A stretch of DNA of 64,000 nt from Streptomyces toxytricini (lineage in GTDB: Bacteria; Actinomycetota; Actinomycetes; Streptomycetales; Streptomycetaceae): contig NZ_BMTY01000001.1 of the NCBI RefSeq assembly GCF_014649915.1, positions 154,644-218,643 on the forward strand, in the 5' to 3' direction. The notes under the pieces are model-generated. The model was not told the origin of the DNA. It searched no databases and saw only the letters and a program-made list of their open reading frames with translations. Positions within the stretch are counted from its first letter, which is position 1. Each line of letters opens with the position of its first letter. The translations under genes and the position numbers were made by a program. Below, piece by piece: positions 34,180 through 43,104 of this stretch.

Positions 34180-36453
34180 TCAGGGCTCGTACGCGCCGCT
34201 CTTCACGCTCTCCCAGGCGCCCGCCCGGACGGTGTAGACCGTCACCTGCCGGTTCACGATGTCGCCGTACGCGTCGAACGCGACGGGCCCGGTGGCGCCC
34301 TCGAACGACACCCGCCCCACCGCGTCGGCCATCTTCGACCGGGCGTCCGCGGGGAGGGTCCCGCCGTTCGCGGCGGCCACGGCCTTCACTCCCTCGATGA
34401 CGGCCCAGGCCGCGTCGTGCGCGGCGGCGCCGTAGAAGCCCGCGTCCTCCCGGAAGCCGGCCGCCGCGTACCGGGCCAGGAAGGCCCGGCCGGCGTCCGT
34501 TTCCTCCGCGGGCACGCCGAGCCACGTCGCCAGGTCGCCCTCGGCCCGGTCGTTGTCCTTCACGAACCGGGTGTCCAGGATGCCGTCCCCGCCCATCAGC
34601 GGAATCTGCGCGCCCGACTCCTTCAACCGGCGGGAGAGCGGCGCCGCGGCCGTGTAGTCGCCGCCGAAGTACACCGCCTCCGCGCCGGACGCCTTCACCT
34701 GCGCCGCCAGCGCGGTGAAGTCCTTCTCGCCGGCGGCGACGGCGGCCGTTCCGACGACGGTCCCGCCGAGGCCGGTGAACTCGCGGCGGAAGCCGGCGGT
34801 GAGGGTGGTGCCGTGGGCGGAGCCGTCGTCGACGGCGAACACCTTCCGCTTGCCCGCGTCCCGGTACAGGTGGCGGGCGGCGAACGGCCCCTGCGCGGTG
34901 TCGGTGGGGGTGGTGCGGAAGTAGCCGCGGTGCGGCCGGGACCGGGTGCCCTGGGCCCAGTCCGGGCCGAGCGTCAGGACGGGGTCGGTGTTGGACGGCG
35001 AGACCGTGACCACGCCGGCCCGGTCCAGCGGCGGCACCAGGGACCGGGCCACGGACGAGGTGAACGGGCCCACCACAGCGAGGACGTCGGCGGCCCCGGC
35101 GAACCGGGAGGCGTTCTCCAGGCCCTTCGCGGGCAGCGCCTCGTCGTCCAGGGCCCGGAGCTCGAAGGTCACCCCGGGGACGAGGCGGCGCTCGTTGGCC
35201 GTCCGGACCGCGAGGTCCGCGGAGTTCCGGATGCCCTGGCCGAAGGAGGCCGTGTCGCCGGTGAGCGGCGCGTCCACGCCGATCACCACCTTCACCGGCT
35301 CGGCAGCGGCCGGGCCGCCCCGGCCGGGTTCGCCGTCGCCGCGGGACAGCGTCCACGTCAGGCCCCCGCCCGCGGCGAGCACGGCCAGGGCCGCCGACAC
35401 CACCACCGAACGCCGGCCAGGGAGGCGCCGCCGCGGGCCCGTCGGCGGCCCCTCCGGCACGGGAGGGACCTCACCGCGCCCAGACGCAGCGGGGTCGACG
35501 GTGGTCGGGGTGGGCGCCGCCACGGTCGGCGCGGACGGCCCGGCCGGTGTCGGCTGCTCGGCGGGCGCGGGCGCGGGCGCGGGCACGGGCTCCGGGCCCG
35601 GCGGCGGGGTCGCGCCGGGCGCCCCCTCCCGCAGGACGGCCGCCAGCAGCCCCGCGGCCTCCTCCGCGCTCGCCCGCTCCGCCGGGTCCTTGGCCAGCAG
35701 CGCGTCCAGTACGGGGCCCAGGGGCCCGGCCAGCACCGGCGGCCGGTGCGGGCGGGTGAGCACGGCGACGGCGAGGGCGTGCAGCCCCTCGGCGCCGAAC
35801 GGCGGGCACCCCTCGACGGCGTGGTAGAGGGTGGCGCCGAGCGCCCACAGGTCGTTCGCCGGGGTGGGGCGCCGGCCCTCCAACTGCTCCGGCGGCATGT
35901 ACTGCGGGGTGCCGATGACCAGCCCGCTGTGGCTCAGCCGGGTCGCGGAGTCCGCGAGGTGCGCGATGCCGAAGTCGGTGAGGACGACGCGGTCCTTGGC
36001 CAGCAGCACGTTGTCGGGCTTGATGTCCCGGTGCACGATCTGCGCCGCGTGCGCCTCGGCCAGGGCGTCCAGCACGGCGGCGCCGATCTCCGCGACGCGC
36101 CGCACCGGCAGCGGCCCGCGGTCGCGGATCTCCGCCGCCAGCGACGGCCCGCGGACGAACTCCATGACGATGACGGGAGCACCGCGGTGCTCGACCACAT
36201 CGTGCACGGTGATGATCCCGGGATGGCTGATTGTGACCGCTGCGCGGGCCTCGCCGGTGAACCGCCGCAGCAGCGCCGCACGGTCCGCCTCCTCCGTCCC
36301 GGGCGGGAGGAGGATCTCTTTCACGGCCACCTCGCGCCCGAAAAGCCGCTGGTCGACGCCGCGCCAGACGCGGCCCATGCCGCCCTGGCCGATGCGTTCG
36401 ACGAGCCGGTACCGGCCGGCGACGAGTTCGGTGTTCTCTTCGGTCACGCGCAT
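34180..36453 (-). CDS. Receptor-type Ser/Thr protein kinase with periplasmic binding-protein sensor
   Basis: This 757-residue protein has a PknB-type kinase domain (about 14-275) with glycine loop GQGGMG (22-27), Lys45, the HRD motif (141-143) and DFG (160-162), so it should be active. A Pro/Ala-rich linker and a single membrane helix (about 343-371) follow. The outside part (about 380-757) matches the leucine/isoleucine/valine-binding type of ABC solute receptors, with landmarks VVIGVDAPLTGDTASFGQGI, VLAVVGPF and YFGGDYTAA. The binding protein probably senses an amino acid or similar ligand and signals to the kinase. The gene is divergent from a second binding protein of the same fold, which suggests a shared function. 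Confidence 0.9.
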   Translation of the reverse strand: MRVTEENTELVAGRYRLVERIGQGGMGRVWRGVDQRLFGREVAVKEILLPPGTEEADRAALLRRFTGEARAAVTISHPGIITVHDVVEHRGAPVIVMEFVRGPSLAAEIRDRGPLPVRRVAEIGAAVLDALAEAHAAQIVHRDIKPDNVLLAKDRVVLTDFGIAHLADSATRLSHSGLVIGTPQYMPPEQLEGRRPTPANDLWALGATLYHAVEGCPPFGAEGLHALAVAVLTRPHRPPVLAGPLGPVLDALLAKDPAERASAEEAAGLLAAVLREGAPGATPPPGPEPVPAPAPAPAEQPTPAGPSAPTVAAPTPTTVDPAASGRGEVPPVPEGPPTGPRRRLPGRRSVVVSAALAVLAAGGGLTWTLSRGDGEPGRGGPAAAEPVKVVIGVDAPLTGDTASFGQGIRNSADLAVRTANERRLVPGVTFELRALDDEALPAKGLENASRFAGAADVLAVVGPFTSSVARSLVPPLDRAGVVTVSPSNTDPVLTLGPDWAQGTRSRPHRGYFRTTPTDTAQGPFAARHLYRDAGKRKVFAVDDGSAHGTTLTAGFRREFTGLGGTVVGTAAVAAGEKDFTALAAQVKASGAEAVYFGGDYTAAAPLSRRLKESGAQIPLMGGDGILDTRFVKDNDRAEGDLATWLGVPAEETDAGRAFLARYAAAGFREDAGFYGAAAHDAAWAVIEGVKAVAAANGGTLPADARSKMADAVGRVSFEGATGPVAFDAYGDIVNRQVTVYTVRAGAWESVKSGAYEP

Positions 36454-36622
36454 ACTCTAGGACCGGAATCCAGCCGCTCTTGTGACGGTCCCACAACTCT
36501 CCGCCCGGCCTCCCGTAAACCGGTTGCCCGCGGCCCGGCCGGCGGATCCAATGACGGGCACGACCACCCCGGTACGCCCGCCGCGCCGCCGGGCCCGCAC
36601 CGTCGCAGGGGAGACGCCGCCG

Positions 36623-37741
36623 ATGCACACGCCGCCACCGCCGACGCCCGGAGCGCACCGCGCGGACGGCCCGCCCGTCCGCCTCGGCGTCCTCGTCCCG
36701 CTGACCCGGCCCGGCTGGACCGAGGCGGGCCGGCAGCTGCTCGCCGGACTGGAGCTCGGCGTCCGGGACGTGAACGCGGCCGGGGGCATCGCCGGCCGGC
36801 CGCTGGAGCTGCTGGTCCGGGACACGGCGGCCGACCCGGCGCGGGCCGCGGCGGCCGTGGACGAACTGGCGGGCCTGGACGACGTCGTCGCCGTGGCCGG
36901 CGAGTACCACAGCGTCGTGGCCCGGGCGGCCGCTGCCCGGGCCGACGCCGTCGGCGTGCCGTTCCTCTGCTCGTCCGCGGTGCTCGACGAGCTCACCGAC
37001 GGGCCGGCGCAGCAGGTCGCCCGCCTGGCCCCGCCCCAGTCGCAGGGCTGGCGGACGTACGCCGACTTCCTCCTCGCCGCCGGGCGGCGGCGGATCGCCG
37101 TGGCCTCCCAGCCGAGCGTCTACTGGACCTCCGGGACGCGCATCCTGCGGGACCGCCTGGCCGCCGCGGGCGGCACCCTCCTCGTGCTCGACGCGGACGC
37201 GCTCGCCCCCGAGGCCTTGTGCGACGCGCTCGCCGCGGACGGTGCGACGGCGCTGCTCCTGCTCGCCCGCCACCCGGAGCCTGCAATTCCGATCGTCCGG
37301 GCCGTGCGGGCCGACCGCCGCCTCGACGGCCTCCTGATCGGCGCCCCTGCCGGGCAGCCGGAGTTCGCCGGATGGGCCGCGGCGCTCGGCGCGGACGGCG
37401 CGGGGATCCCGTTCCTGCGCTACCTGCCCGACCGGCTCGGACCGCTCGGCGAACGCGTCGCCGCAGAGCTGCGGACCCGGCTGGGCGGGGCCCCGTCCTT
37501 CGTCGCCTTCGAAGGCTGGGACACCGCCGCCGTCCTCGCCGAGGCGCTGCGCACCCGCGGCACCGACCGGGCGGCCGTCGCCGGGGCCTGGCCGCACGTG
37601 TCGGCCGAGGGCACCCGCGGGCCGATCCGCTTCACCCGCACCGCGGGCACCGGCGTGTGGCAGTGGGCGGGCGCGCCGGTCCAGGTCGCCGACCGGGACC
37701 CGGCACGGCCCGACCGGTTCCGGGTCCGCCACACCGGCTGA
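36623..37741 (+). CDS. Branched-chain amino acid type ABC solute-binding protein
   Basis: This protein of about 372 residues has the type I periplasmic binding fold (Peripla_BP_6): LGVLVPLTRPGWTEAGRQ, GIAGRPLELLVRDTAADP and AFEGWDTAAVLAEALR. I see no convincing signal peptide or lipobox; the N-terminus is Pro-rich, so it may be cytoplasmic or exported another way. I prefer the ATG at 36623 because GGGGAG lies nine bases upstream. Earlier starts at 36551 (ATG) and 36482 (GTG) are open. It is divergent from the kinase whose sensor has the same fold, and there are no permease or ATPase genes nearby, so a signalling rather than a transport role is possible. Confidence 0.75.
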   Translation: MHTPPPPTPGAHRADGPPVRLGVLVPLTRPGWTEAGRQLLAGLELGVRDVNAAGGIAGRPLELLVRDTAADPARAAAAVDELAGLDDVVAVAGEYHSVVARAAAARADAVGVPFLCSSAVLDELTDGPAQQVARLAPPQSQGWRTYADFLLAAGRRRIAVASQPSVYWTSGTRILRDRLAAAGGTLLVLDADALAPEALCDALAADGATALLLLARHPEPAIPIVRAVRADRRLDGLLIGAPAGQPEFAGWAAALGADGAGIPFLRYLPDRLGPLGERVAAELRTRLGGAPSFVAFEGWDTAAVLAEALRTRGTDRAAVAGAWPHVSAEGTRGPIRFTRTAGTGVWQWAGAPVQVADRDPARPDRFRVRHTG

Positions 37742-37764
37742 GGCCCCGCCCCGGACCGGGGCCT
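37741..37764. terminator. Hairpin between convergent binding-protein and dioxygenase genes
   Basis: AGGCCCCG (37741-37748) pairs with CGGGGCCT (37757-37764) around an eight-base loop. The two stop codons lie at its edges, so it may end both transcripts. Confidence 0.55.
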
Positions 37765-38608
37765 ACACCCGCCGCCACAGCGCCGGGGTCGTCGGCGGCT
37801 CCCAGCCGACGGTCGCCACGTGCGCCTGCAGGCACGAGTAGGCCGCACCGCCGTACGAGACCCGGTCCCCGGCCCGGTAGGAGCGGCCGGGGGTCCAGGC
37901 GTCCGCGGGCGGCTGCGAGCCCGTGGGCGACGGGGAGGGGCCGCCCGCGTCGACGTCGAGGACGAAGTCGAAGGTGCCCTCGCGTCCCGGGCCGCTCTGG
38001 CGGACGTTCATCAGCAGGCGCGCGTCGAAGATCGTGTCCGTGGCGTTGCGCGGCTCGCCGGGGAAGTACAGCTGCGTCGTCAGCACCCGCCCGCCGGGGG
38101 CCTGCGCCTTGACGTGGATATGCCGGGTGCGTCCCGGGTAGAGGCCGGGGACGATGGTGCGCAGGGTGAAGGCCCCGCGCGAGTCGGTGAACTGGTGGCC
38201 GCGGAAGGCGTACCCGGCGTTGTCGTACGCGCCGTTCACGTCGGCCTGCCAGAAGTCCAGCAGGGCGCCCGCCACCGGCCGGCAGTTCCGGCCGAAGACG
38301 AACCCGGACACCGTGAGCGGGACGCCCGGGGTCCCCGGGGAGACCAGCGACGTGCGCTGCGGGGAGTTCGGCTTGAAGTACGGGCCCTCGGTCTGCGGGA
38401 TCGTCGGCGCGTCGCCGTCGTCGCAGGTCGGGGTCAGCTCCAGCTCGGCGCCGGGTGCGGCGCCGCGGTCGCGGGCCAGGGCCGCGCCGCCGCCGATCAG
38501 CAGCGGGGTGACTCCGGCCAGGGCGGCGGCCTTGAGCACCGACTTGCGGCTGACGGCCCGGCGCTGCGGGTCCTGGGCGTCGTTGCTCGGGTCTGCGGGA
38601 GTGGGCAT
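37763..38608 (-). CDS. Secreted intradiol ring-cleavage dioxygenase with carbohydrate-binding module
   Basis: This 281-residue enzyme would cleave catechol-type aromatic rings between the two hydroxyls. It has an export signal with an SRKSVLKAAALAG segment, a dioxygenase domain (about 60-225) with the likely Fe(III) ligands Tyr128, Tyr157, His163 and His165 (motif GLYPGRTRHIH), a Pro/Ser linker and a C-terminal CBM5/12-like module (about 235-281, AWTPGRSYRAGDRVSYGG). A secreted Streptomyces enzyme of this architecture (SACTE_2871 of strain SirexAA-E) is known to bind lignin or chitin and act on catechols. AAGGAG precedes the ATG. The AraC regulator gene is directly upstream on the same strand. 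Confidence 0.88.
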   Translation of the reverse strand: MPTPADPSNDAQDPQRRAVSRKSVLKAAALAGVTPLLIGGGAALARDRGAAPGAELELTPTCDDGDAPTIPQTEGPYFKPNSPQRTSLVSPGTPGVPLTVSGFVFGRNCRPVAGALLDFWQADVNGAYDNAGYAFRGHQFTDSRGAFTLRTIVPGLYPGRTRHIHVKAQAPGGRVLTTQLYFPGEPRNATDTIFDARLLMNVRQSGPGREGTFDFVLDVDAGGPSPSPTGSQPPADAWTPGRSYRAGDRVSYGGAAYSCLQAHVATVGWEPPTTPALWRRV

Positions 38609-38719
38609 GCGTCGACTCCTTCCGGTCGTGGGGGTGGCGGGGCCGGAACCGTGCCGCGGTGGGGCGCGACAGCGCCGCGGGCGGCGGCAACCCGCCGGTT
38701 CCGGCGCCGCGCTGCCAAC

Positions 38720-39637
38720 CTAGGGGCCGGATGCGGGCCCCGCGATGGACGGGATCCGGGGATCGTGGTGTTTTCCTGCGAGCCCGGCCCGGAACCCGCC
38801 GGGAGTCAGGCCGGTCTCGCGCCGGAAGAAGCGGCAGAAGTAGGACGGGTCCGCGAATCCGGCCTGCTGGGCGACCTGCCGCACCGTCATGTCGGTGCCC
38901 GCGAGCAGGCGTTTGGCCTCCAGGGTCTGCGCCTTTCGGATCAGCTCCCCGGGTGTCAGGCCCGTCGCCTGCTTCACCGCGGCGTGCAAGTGGCCCGTGG
39001 AGACGCCGAGTTCGCGGGCGCATGCGGCCACCGTCAGCTGCGCTCCGCCCGGCCGGGCGGTGATCCGCCCGAACGCCTCGGCGAGGCCGTCCGCCCGGTC
39101 GGCGGGCACGTCCGGCGGCGCGACCGCGTCGGCGGCGCGCGTGGCCTCCACGACGAGGATGTGCAGGTAGGCGCGGAGCACGCCGGCGTATCCGGGCCGC
39201 AGGGCGCGGTACTCCTCCTCCATCGCGCCGACCAGCCCGGCGATGCGCGGCGCGTGCGGTCCCAGCGGGATGGTGGGCCGTCCGGCGAGCCGGCGCAGGG
39301 CCCGGGCGTCCTCGGGGTGCCCGCCGAGGAAGTCCTCGTGGAAGAGGACGACCCGCCCCGCCGGCCCCTCGGCCCCCTCCCAGTGGTGCACCTGGCCGGG
39401 GGTGATCACGCACAGCAGGGGCGGGGCGAGGGGGCCGGGCACGAGGTCGAGGACGTGCCTGCCGGTGCCGGCGGTGACGTGGGCGATCTCGTGGAAGGTG
39501 TGCCGGTGGGGGAATCCGGCACGGGAGAGGGGGCCGATCGCGTCGAAGGAGCCGACGGCGAAGGGCAGCAGGTGCGGCTGGGGCACCTGGAGGCGGTGCA
39601 GGGGCAGTTCGGCGGCGCTTCGGCCGGTGGGCTTCAT
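38720..39637 (-). CDS. AraC-family regulator, cupin type
   Basis: This 305-residue protein has an N-terminal cupin sensor (about 25-140) with the histidine pair in FPHRHTFHEIAHV and a C-terminal AraC DNA-binding domain (about 205-295: LTVAACARELGVSTGHLHAA and MTVRQVAQQAGFADPSYFCR). I start it at the ATG at 39637, which has GGGAGG upstream; the frame is open to 39700. It lies about 110 bases upstream of the dioxygenase gene on the same strand, so regulation of that gene by an aromatic or sugar ligand is plausible. Confidence 0.85.
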   Translation of the reverse strand: MKPTGRSAAELPLHRLQVPQPHLLPFAVGSFDAIGPLSRAGFPHRHTFHEIAHVTAGTGRHVLDLVPGPLAPPLLCVITPGQVHHWEGAEGPAGRVVLFHEDFLGGHPEDARALRRLAGRPTIPLGPHAPRIAGLVGAMEEEYRALRPGYAGVLRAYLHILVVEATRAADAVAPPDVPADRADGLAEAFGRITARPGGAQLTVAACARELGVSTGHLHAAVKQATGLTPGELIRKAQTLEAKRLLAGTDMTVRQVAQQAGFADPSYFCRFFRRETGLTPGGFRAGLAGKHHDPRIPSIAGPASGP

Positions 39638-39731
39638 GGGTCCTCCCGCATCAGGCGTCACGGCAGTGTGCGCCACCCGCGCGGGATTGGTACAGACCAC
39701 CGGCCGACCGGGTCCCCGTCCCCGCCCCGCC

Positions 39732-40361
39732 TCAGCGGAGGTGCGCCGACGCCTCGGCGAACGGCCGTGCGGCCGATGCCGGGACGGCGAGGACCGCCAC
39801 CCAGGACCCGTCCGTGAACTCGACGTCCATGCGCCCCTTCTGCGCCGTCCCGCGCGGGTTCGCCCGCAGCGCGGAGACGGCCTGCCGCGGCACCTCCCAG
39901 AACTGCCGCATGACCGGCGTGGACCGCCACAGGGGGGAGACGTCCGTCAGGGCGAACCAGCGCCGGTCCGTGACGGCGAGGACCCCGCCCGCCGAGCCGT
40001 GGGCGTTTGCCCGGCTGACGAGGAAGCGGCCGGCGGCGCTCTCCCAGCCGCCTTCCATTCCCGCGCCGCGCGGCGTCCGCGAGCCCGGCGCGTCCAGGGC
40101 GTCCGGCAGGCGGTGGGTCGTCTCCGCCGCTGCGGAGGGGCGCAGGTGGTGCGGATCGGCCGCCTTCGCGTGGACGAGCTGGCGCAGGGGGCGCGGGATC
40201 CGTGCCTCTATGCGCCGGGAAAGCGCCGGGGGCTCCGGCGGCGCGAGGAGCGACTCGGGCGGGTACGGCACGCCCGGGTCGAGTTCGAAGGCGCAGGCGG
40301 CGACGAGCCGCTCGTCCTGCCGGAGGAAGTGCTGGGCCTGTTCGCGCGTCGCCTGGTTCAA
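39732..40361 (-). CDS. Hypothetical protein, PH-like C-terminal domain
   Basis: This 209-residue protein starts at a TTG with AGGAG eight bases upstream. It has no signal or membrane helix. The C-terminal half resembles bacterial PH-type domains in its strand pattern: GVLAVTDRRWFALTDVSPLW, then WEVPRQAVSALRANPRG and VEFTDGSWVAVLAVP. The N-terminal half is Pro-rich and irregular. The function is unknown. It lies between the AraC regulator and the divergent conservon. Confidence 0.6.
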   Translation of the reverse strand: MNQATREQAQHFLRQDERLVAACAFELDPGVPYPPESLLAPPEPPALSRRIEARIPRPLRQLVHAKAADPHHLRPSAAAETTHRLPDALDAPGSRTPRGAGMEGGWESAAGRFLVSRANAHGSAGGVLAVTDRRWFALTDVSPLWRSTPVMRQFWEVPRQAVSALRANPRGTAQKGRMDVEFTDGSWVAVLAVPASAARPFAEASAHLR

Positions 40362-40658
40362 CGCGTGCGCTCCTGTTCCGTGCGTGTCCGTGAGGAGGCG
40401 AGCCGACGAGTGGCGGGGCTCTGCCGAAGATCATTCTGCCCCCCGGGGAATCACTGGTTCCGCGCGGGGTACCGGCCAGTAGCAAACCACGGAAAATCGG
40501 CCCCGACCGGCACACAAACGGGTTTCGGACAGAAACGCAGGACTCAACCCGGTTGTCCTGTCCGGATCATGACCTGCTGTCAAGTGCCGTGCACGGAGCC
40601 GCTAAGATTCCGGGCCGTTGTCCTATGATCATTCGCTTTCGATCGTTTGAGGGTTCTG
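40362..40658. promoter_or_regulatory. Divergent promoter region for the conservon; TATGAT -10 box
   Basis: The stretch has no gene. TATGAT at 40624-40629 is a good -10 hexamer that would start transcription about 23 bases before the cvnA start codon, but no strong -35 is seen. GAGGG precedes the start. Confidence 0.45.
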
Positions 40659-42314
40659 ATGGTTCGCGTGGGATCGTCGCCCGGTAGTCCAGGGGCCACC
40701 TCACCCGTCGTATGGGCGCTTCCCGCCCTGGCGACCGCAGTTGCCGCGGCGGTCGCCGTCGCAGCGGTCTCCGCACCCGCCCGCACGCCCGTCGCCTGGG
40801 TCGGCGCCGTCGCCTTCGCGGCGGTCGCCCTCGCCTGCGCCGTGGCCGCCCGGCGCAGCAGGGCCGTCGCCGTCCTGCGCGCCGCCGTCGCCGCACAGGA
40901 GGCGGCCCTCGCCCGGCAGCAGACCGAGACCGTCCGCCTGGCGCAGGAGCTCCTGCCCGACGTCGTCGAGCGGCTGCGCAAGGGCGAGTTCCCCGAGGAG
41001 GTGCTCGCCTCCCTGGAGGAGCCCGGCACCCACGGGCCCGGGCTCACCCCGGAGTTCCGCGCGGCCCACCAGGCCGTGCTGCGCTCCGTCCTGGAGGCCG
41101 TCGTCGCGGAGGAGGACCTGCGCGACTCCGCGCAGCGCGCCTTCGTCAACATCGCCCGCCGCGTCCAGGCCATCGTCCACCAGCAGGCACAGGAACTGCG
41201 CGACATGGAGGACCGCCACGGCCGCAGCCCCGACGTCTTCGGCGACCTGCTGCGCCTCGACCACGGCACCGCGCTCATCGGGCGCCTCGCCGACTCCATC
41301 GCCGTCCTCGGCGGCGCCCGCCCCGGCCGCCAGTGGTCCAAGGCGGTCCCGCTCTACAGCGTGCTCCGCGGCGCCATGTCCCGGATCATCGACTACCAGC
41401 GCGTGGAGCTCCACTCGGTCTCCCAGGTCGCCGTGGTCGGCCCGGCGGTCGAACCGCTCATCCACGCCCTCGCCGAGCTCCTCGACAACGCCACCCGCTA
41501 CTCGCCTCCGCAGACCAAGGTGCACCTGACCGCCGTCGACGTGAACTCGGGCATCGCCGTCGAGATCGAGGACGGCGGCGTCAGCATGAGCGAGGAGGCC
41601 CGCAGGCGCGCCGAGCGGATGCTGCGCCAGGCGCAGGAGGGCATCGACCTCGCCGACCTCGGCGAGACGCCCCGCCTGGGCCTCGCCGTCGTCGGCCGGC
41701 TCTCGCAGGCGTACGACTTCCAGGTCTCGCTGCGGGCGTCGGCGTACGGCGGCGTCCGCGCCGTCCTCGTCATCCCGCAGGCCCTGATCACCGCCAGCTC
41801 GGCGGCGAGCGGCGTCGCCCACGGCATCGGCACCGCCTCCGGCCCGCGGGCCGCCCTGCCCGCCGCCGGGGCCGAGGCCCCGCCCGCAGCGGTCGAGGCC
41901 GCGCCCGCAGCGGTCGAGGCCCGGCCCGCCGCCGGGGAGCATGCGGCGGCCTCCGACGACGCGCCCGCCGCGGTCCGCCCGCCGGCCGCCGCCCGCCCCG
42001 CGACGGGCCCCCGGCACCCCGAGGACGACGACGTGCCCCTGGTCACCGAGCGGACCGCGACCGGCCTCCCGCAGCGCCGCCGCCGCACCCGCGCCGCAGC
42101 CCCGGACGAGACCGCCGCGGCCGCACCCGCGGCGCCGGCCGCACCCGCCGCGGCCGCCGCCGCACCCGAACCCGAACCCGGCATGTGGCTGGCCGCCTTC
42201 CAGGGCGGCCTCACCGGGGACACCAGCAGCAAGACCGTCCCGAGCCGCCGCGCCGCAGCAAGCCCGAACACAGACGCCTCGCCGAACACGGCGAGCAAGG
42301 GGGAACAGCCATGA
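40659..42314 (+). CDS. cvnA: CvnA-type sensor-like histidine kinase
   Basis: This protein of about 551 residues has one or two N-terminal membrane helices (about 18-65), a helical region and a histidine-kinase-type ATPase domain with N-box ELLDNATRYSPPQ and G-box segments (DLGETPRLGLAVVGRLS). A long Ala/Pro-rich tail follows. No classical phospho-accepting H-box is evident, as is usual for CvnA proteins. It begins a four-gene conservon and would be the membrane-bound part of a complex resembling eukaryotic G-protein coupling. The downstream gene overlaps its stop as ATGA. Confidence 0.88.
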   Translation: MVRVGSSPGSPGATSPVVWALPALATAVAAAVAVAAVSAPARTPVAWVGAVAFAAVALACAVAARRSRAVAVLRAAVAAQEAALARQQTETVRLAQELLPDVVERLRKGEFPEEVLASLEEPGTHGPGLTPEFRAAHQAVLRSVLEAVVAEEDLRDSAQRAFVNIARRVQAIVHQQAQELRDMEDRHGRSPDVFGDLLRLDHGTALIGRLADSIAVLGGARPGRQWSKAVPLYSVLRGAMSRIIDYQRVELHSVSQVAVVGPAVEPLIHALAELLDNATRYSPPQTKVHLTAVDVNSGIAVEIEDGGVSMSEEARRRAERMLRQAQEGIDLADLGETPRLGLAVVGRLSQAYDFQVSLRASAYGGVRAVLVIPQALITASSAASGVAHGIGTASGPRAALPAAGAEAPPAAVEAAPAAVEARPAAGEHAAASDDAPAAVRPPAAARPATGPRHPEDDDVPLVTERTATGLPQRRRRTRAAAPDETAAAAPAAPAAPAAAAAAPEPEPGMWLAAFQGGLTGDTSSKTVPSRRAAASPNTDASPNTASKGEQP

Positions 42315-42748
42315 GTCAGCAGCAGAGCAACATGGACTGGATGCTCAAGGACCTGGCCGAAAGCGTTCCGCAGACCCGCCACGTCGTCGTCCTGTCCGCC
42401 GACGGCCTGCGCATGGCCCAGTACGGCACGGAGACCGACACCGCCGACCGGCTCGCCGCCGCCTGCGCCGGACTCCAGAGCCTCGCCGGCGCCGTCGCCG
42501 CCGAACTCCCGCACAGCAGCGGCCGGATGCGGCTCGTCGTGATCGAGATGGACGGCGGCTTCTTCTACCTGATGGCGGCCGGAGCGGGCGCCTACCTGGC
42601 CGTCCTGGCCGACGAGGGGGTCGACGCCGGCCTGATGGGCCAGCGCATGCGCGACCTGGTCGCCCGTATCGGCGAGCACCTGAGCAGCCCGCCGCGGGTC
42701 GGAGACGCCCCCGGAGCCACCGCTCCCGGGGGAGGGCTGACCGCGTGA
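42311..42748 (+). CDS. cvnB: CvnB roadblock/LC7-domain protein
   Basis: This 145-residue protein starts MSQQQSNMDWMLKDLAESVP, typical of CvnB, and has a roadblock/LC7 fold (about 5-120) that acts with the small GTPase CvnD. The GTPase-regulating role is known for family members such as MglB. It overlaps cvnA by four bases and cvnC by four bases (GTGA), so expression is coupled. Confidence 0.9.
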   Translation: MSQQQSNMDWMLKDLAESVPQTRHVVVLSADGLRMAQYGTETDTADRLAAACAGLQSLAGAVAAELPHSSGRMRLVVIEMDGGFFYLMAAGAGAYLAVLADEGVDAGLMGQRMRDLVARIGEHLSSPPRVGDAPGATAPGGGLTA

Positions 42749-43104
42749 GCAACCCAGGCCGGGACTGGGAAGACGGCACTCCCGAGCGGCTCTACGTGAT
42801 CACGGGCGGGCGGAGCGGACCGGTGTCCCCGGTCCCCCTCGACCTCGTCACCCTGATCATCGCCAAAACGGGGCCCAGGCCCGGGATGCAACCCGAGCAC
42901 GCAGCGATCATGAGGATGTGCAGATCACCCCTCTCGGTCGCCGAGATCTCCGCGTACCTCGCCCTGCCGGTCAGCGTGGTCACCGTCCTGCTGGGCGACC
43001 TGATCACCGCCGGCCACGTGCTCTCACGCCCGCCCGTCGCCCCCGCCAAACTCCCCGACCTGGCACTGATAGAGGCAGTCATCGATGGACTACGCAAGCT
43101 CTGA
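42745..43104 (+). CDS. cvnC: CvnC DUF742 protein
   Basis: This 119-residue DUF742 protein starts at a GTG. It has a RLYVITGGRS motif near the N-terminus and a winged-helix-like C-terminal part (LSVAEISAYLALPVSVVTVL, DLITAGHVL). It is part of the conservon complex; its exact role is unclear. Its last 20 bases overlap cvnD. Confidence 0.9.
   Translation: MSNPGRDWEDGTPERLYVITGGRSGPVSPVPLDLVTLIIAKTGPRPGMQPEHAAIMRMCRSPLSVAEISAYLALPVSVVTVLLGDLITAGHVLSRPPVAPAKLPDLALIEAVIDGLRKL

Noticed and set aside
34417-38112. Long plus-strand frame across the kinase and binding-protein genes
   Set aside because: It runs antisense to the kinase and out of frame with the binding protein; the GC-rich third positions explain its openness.
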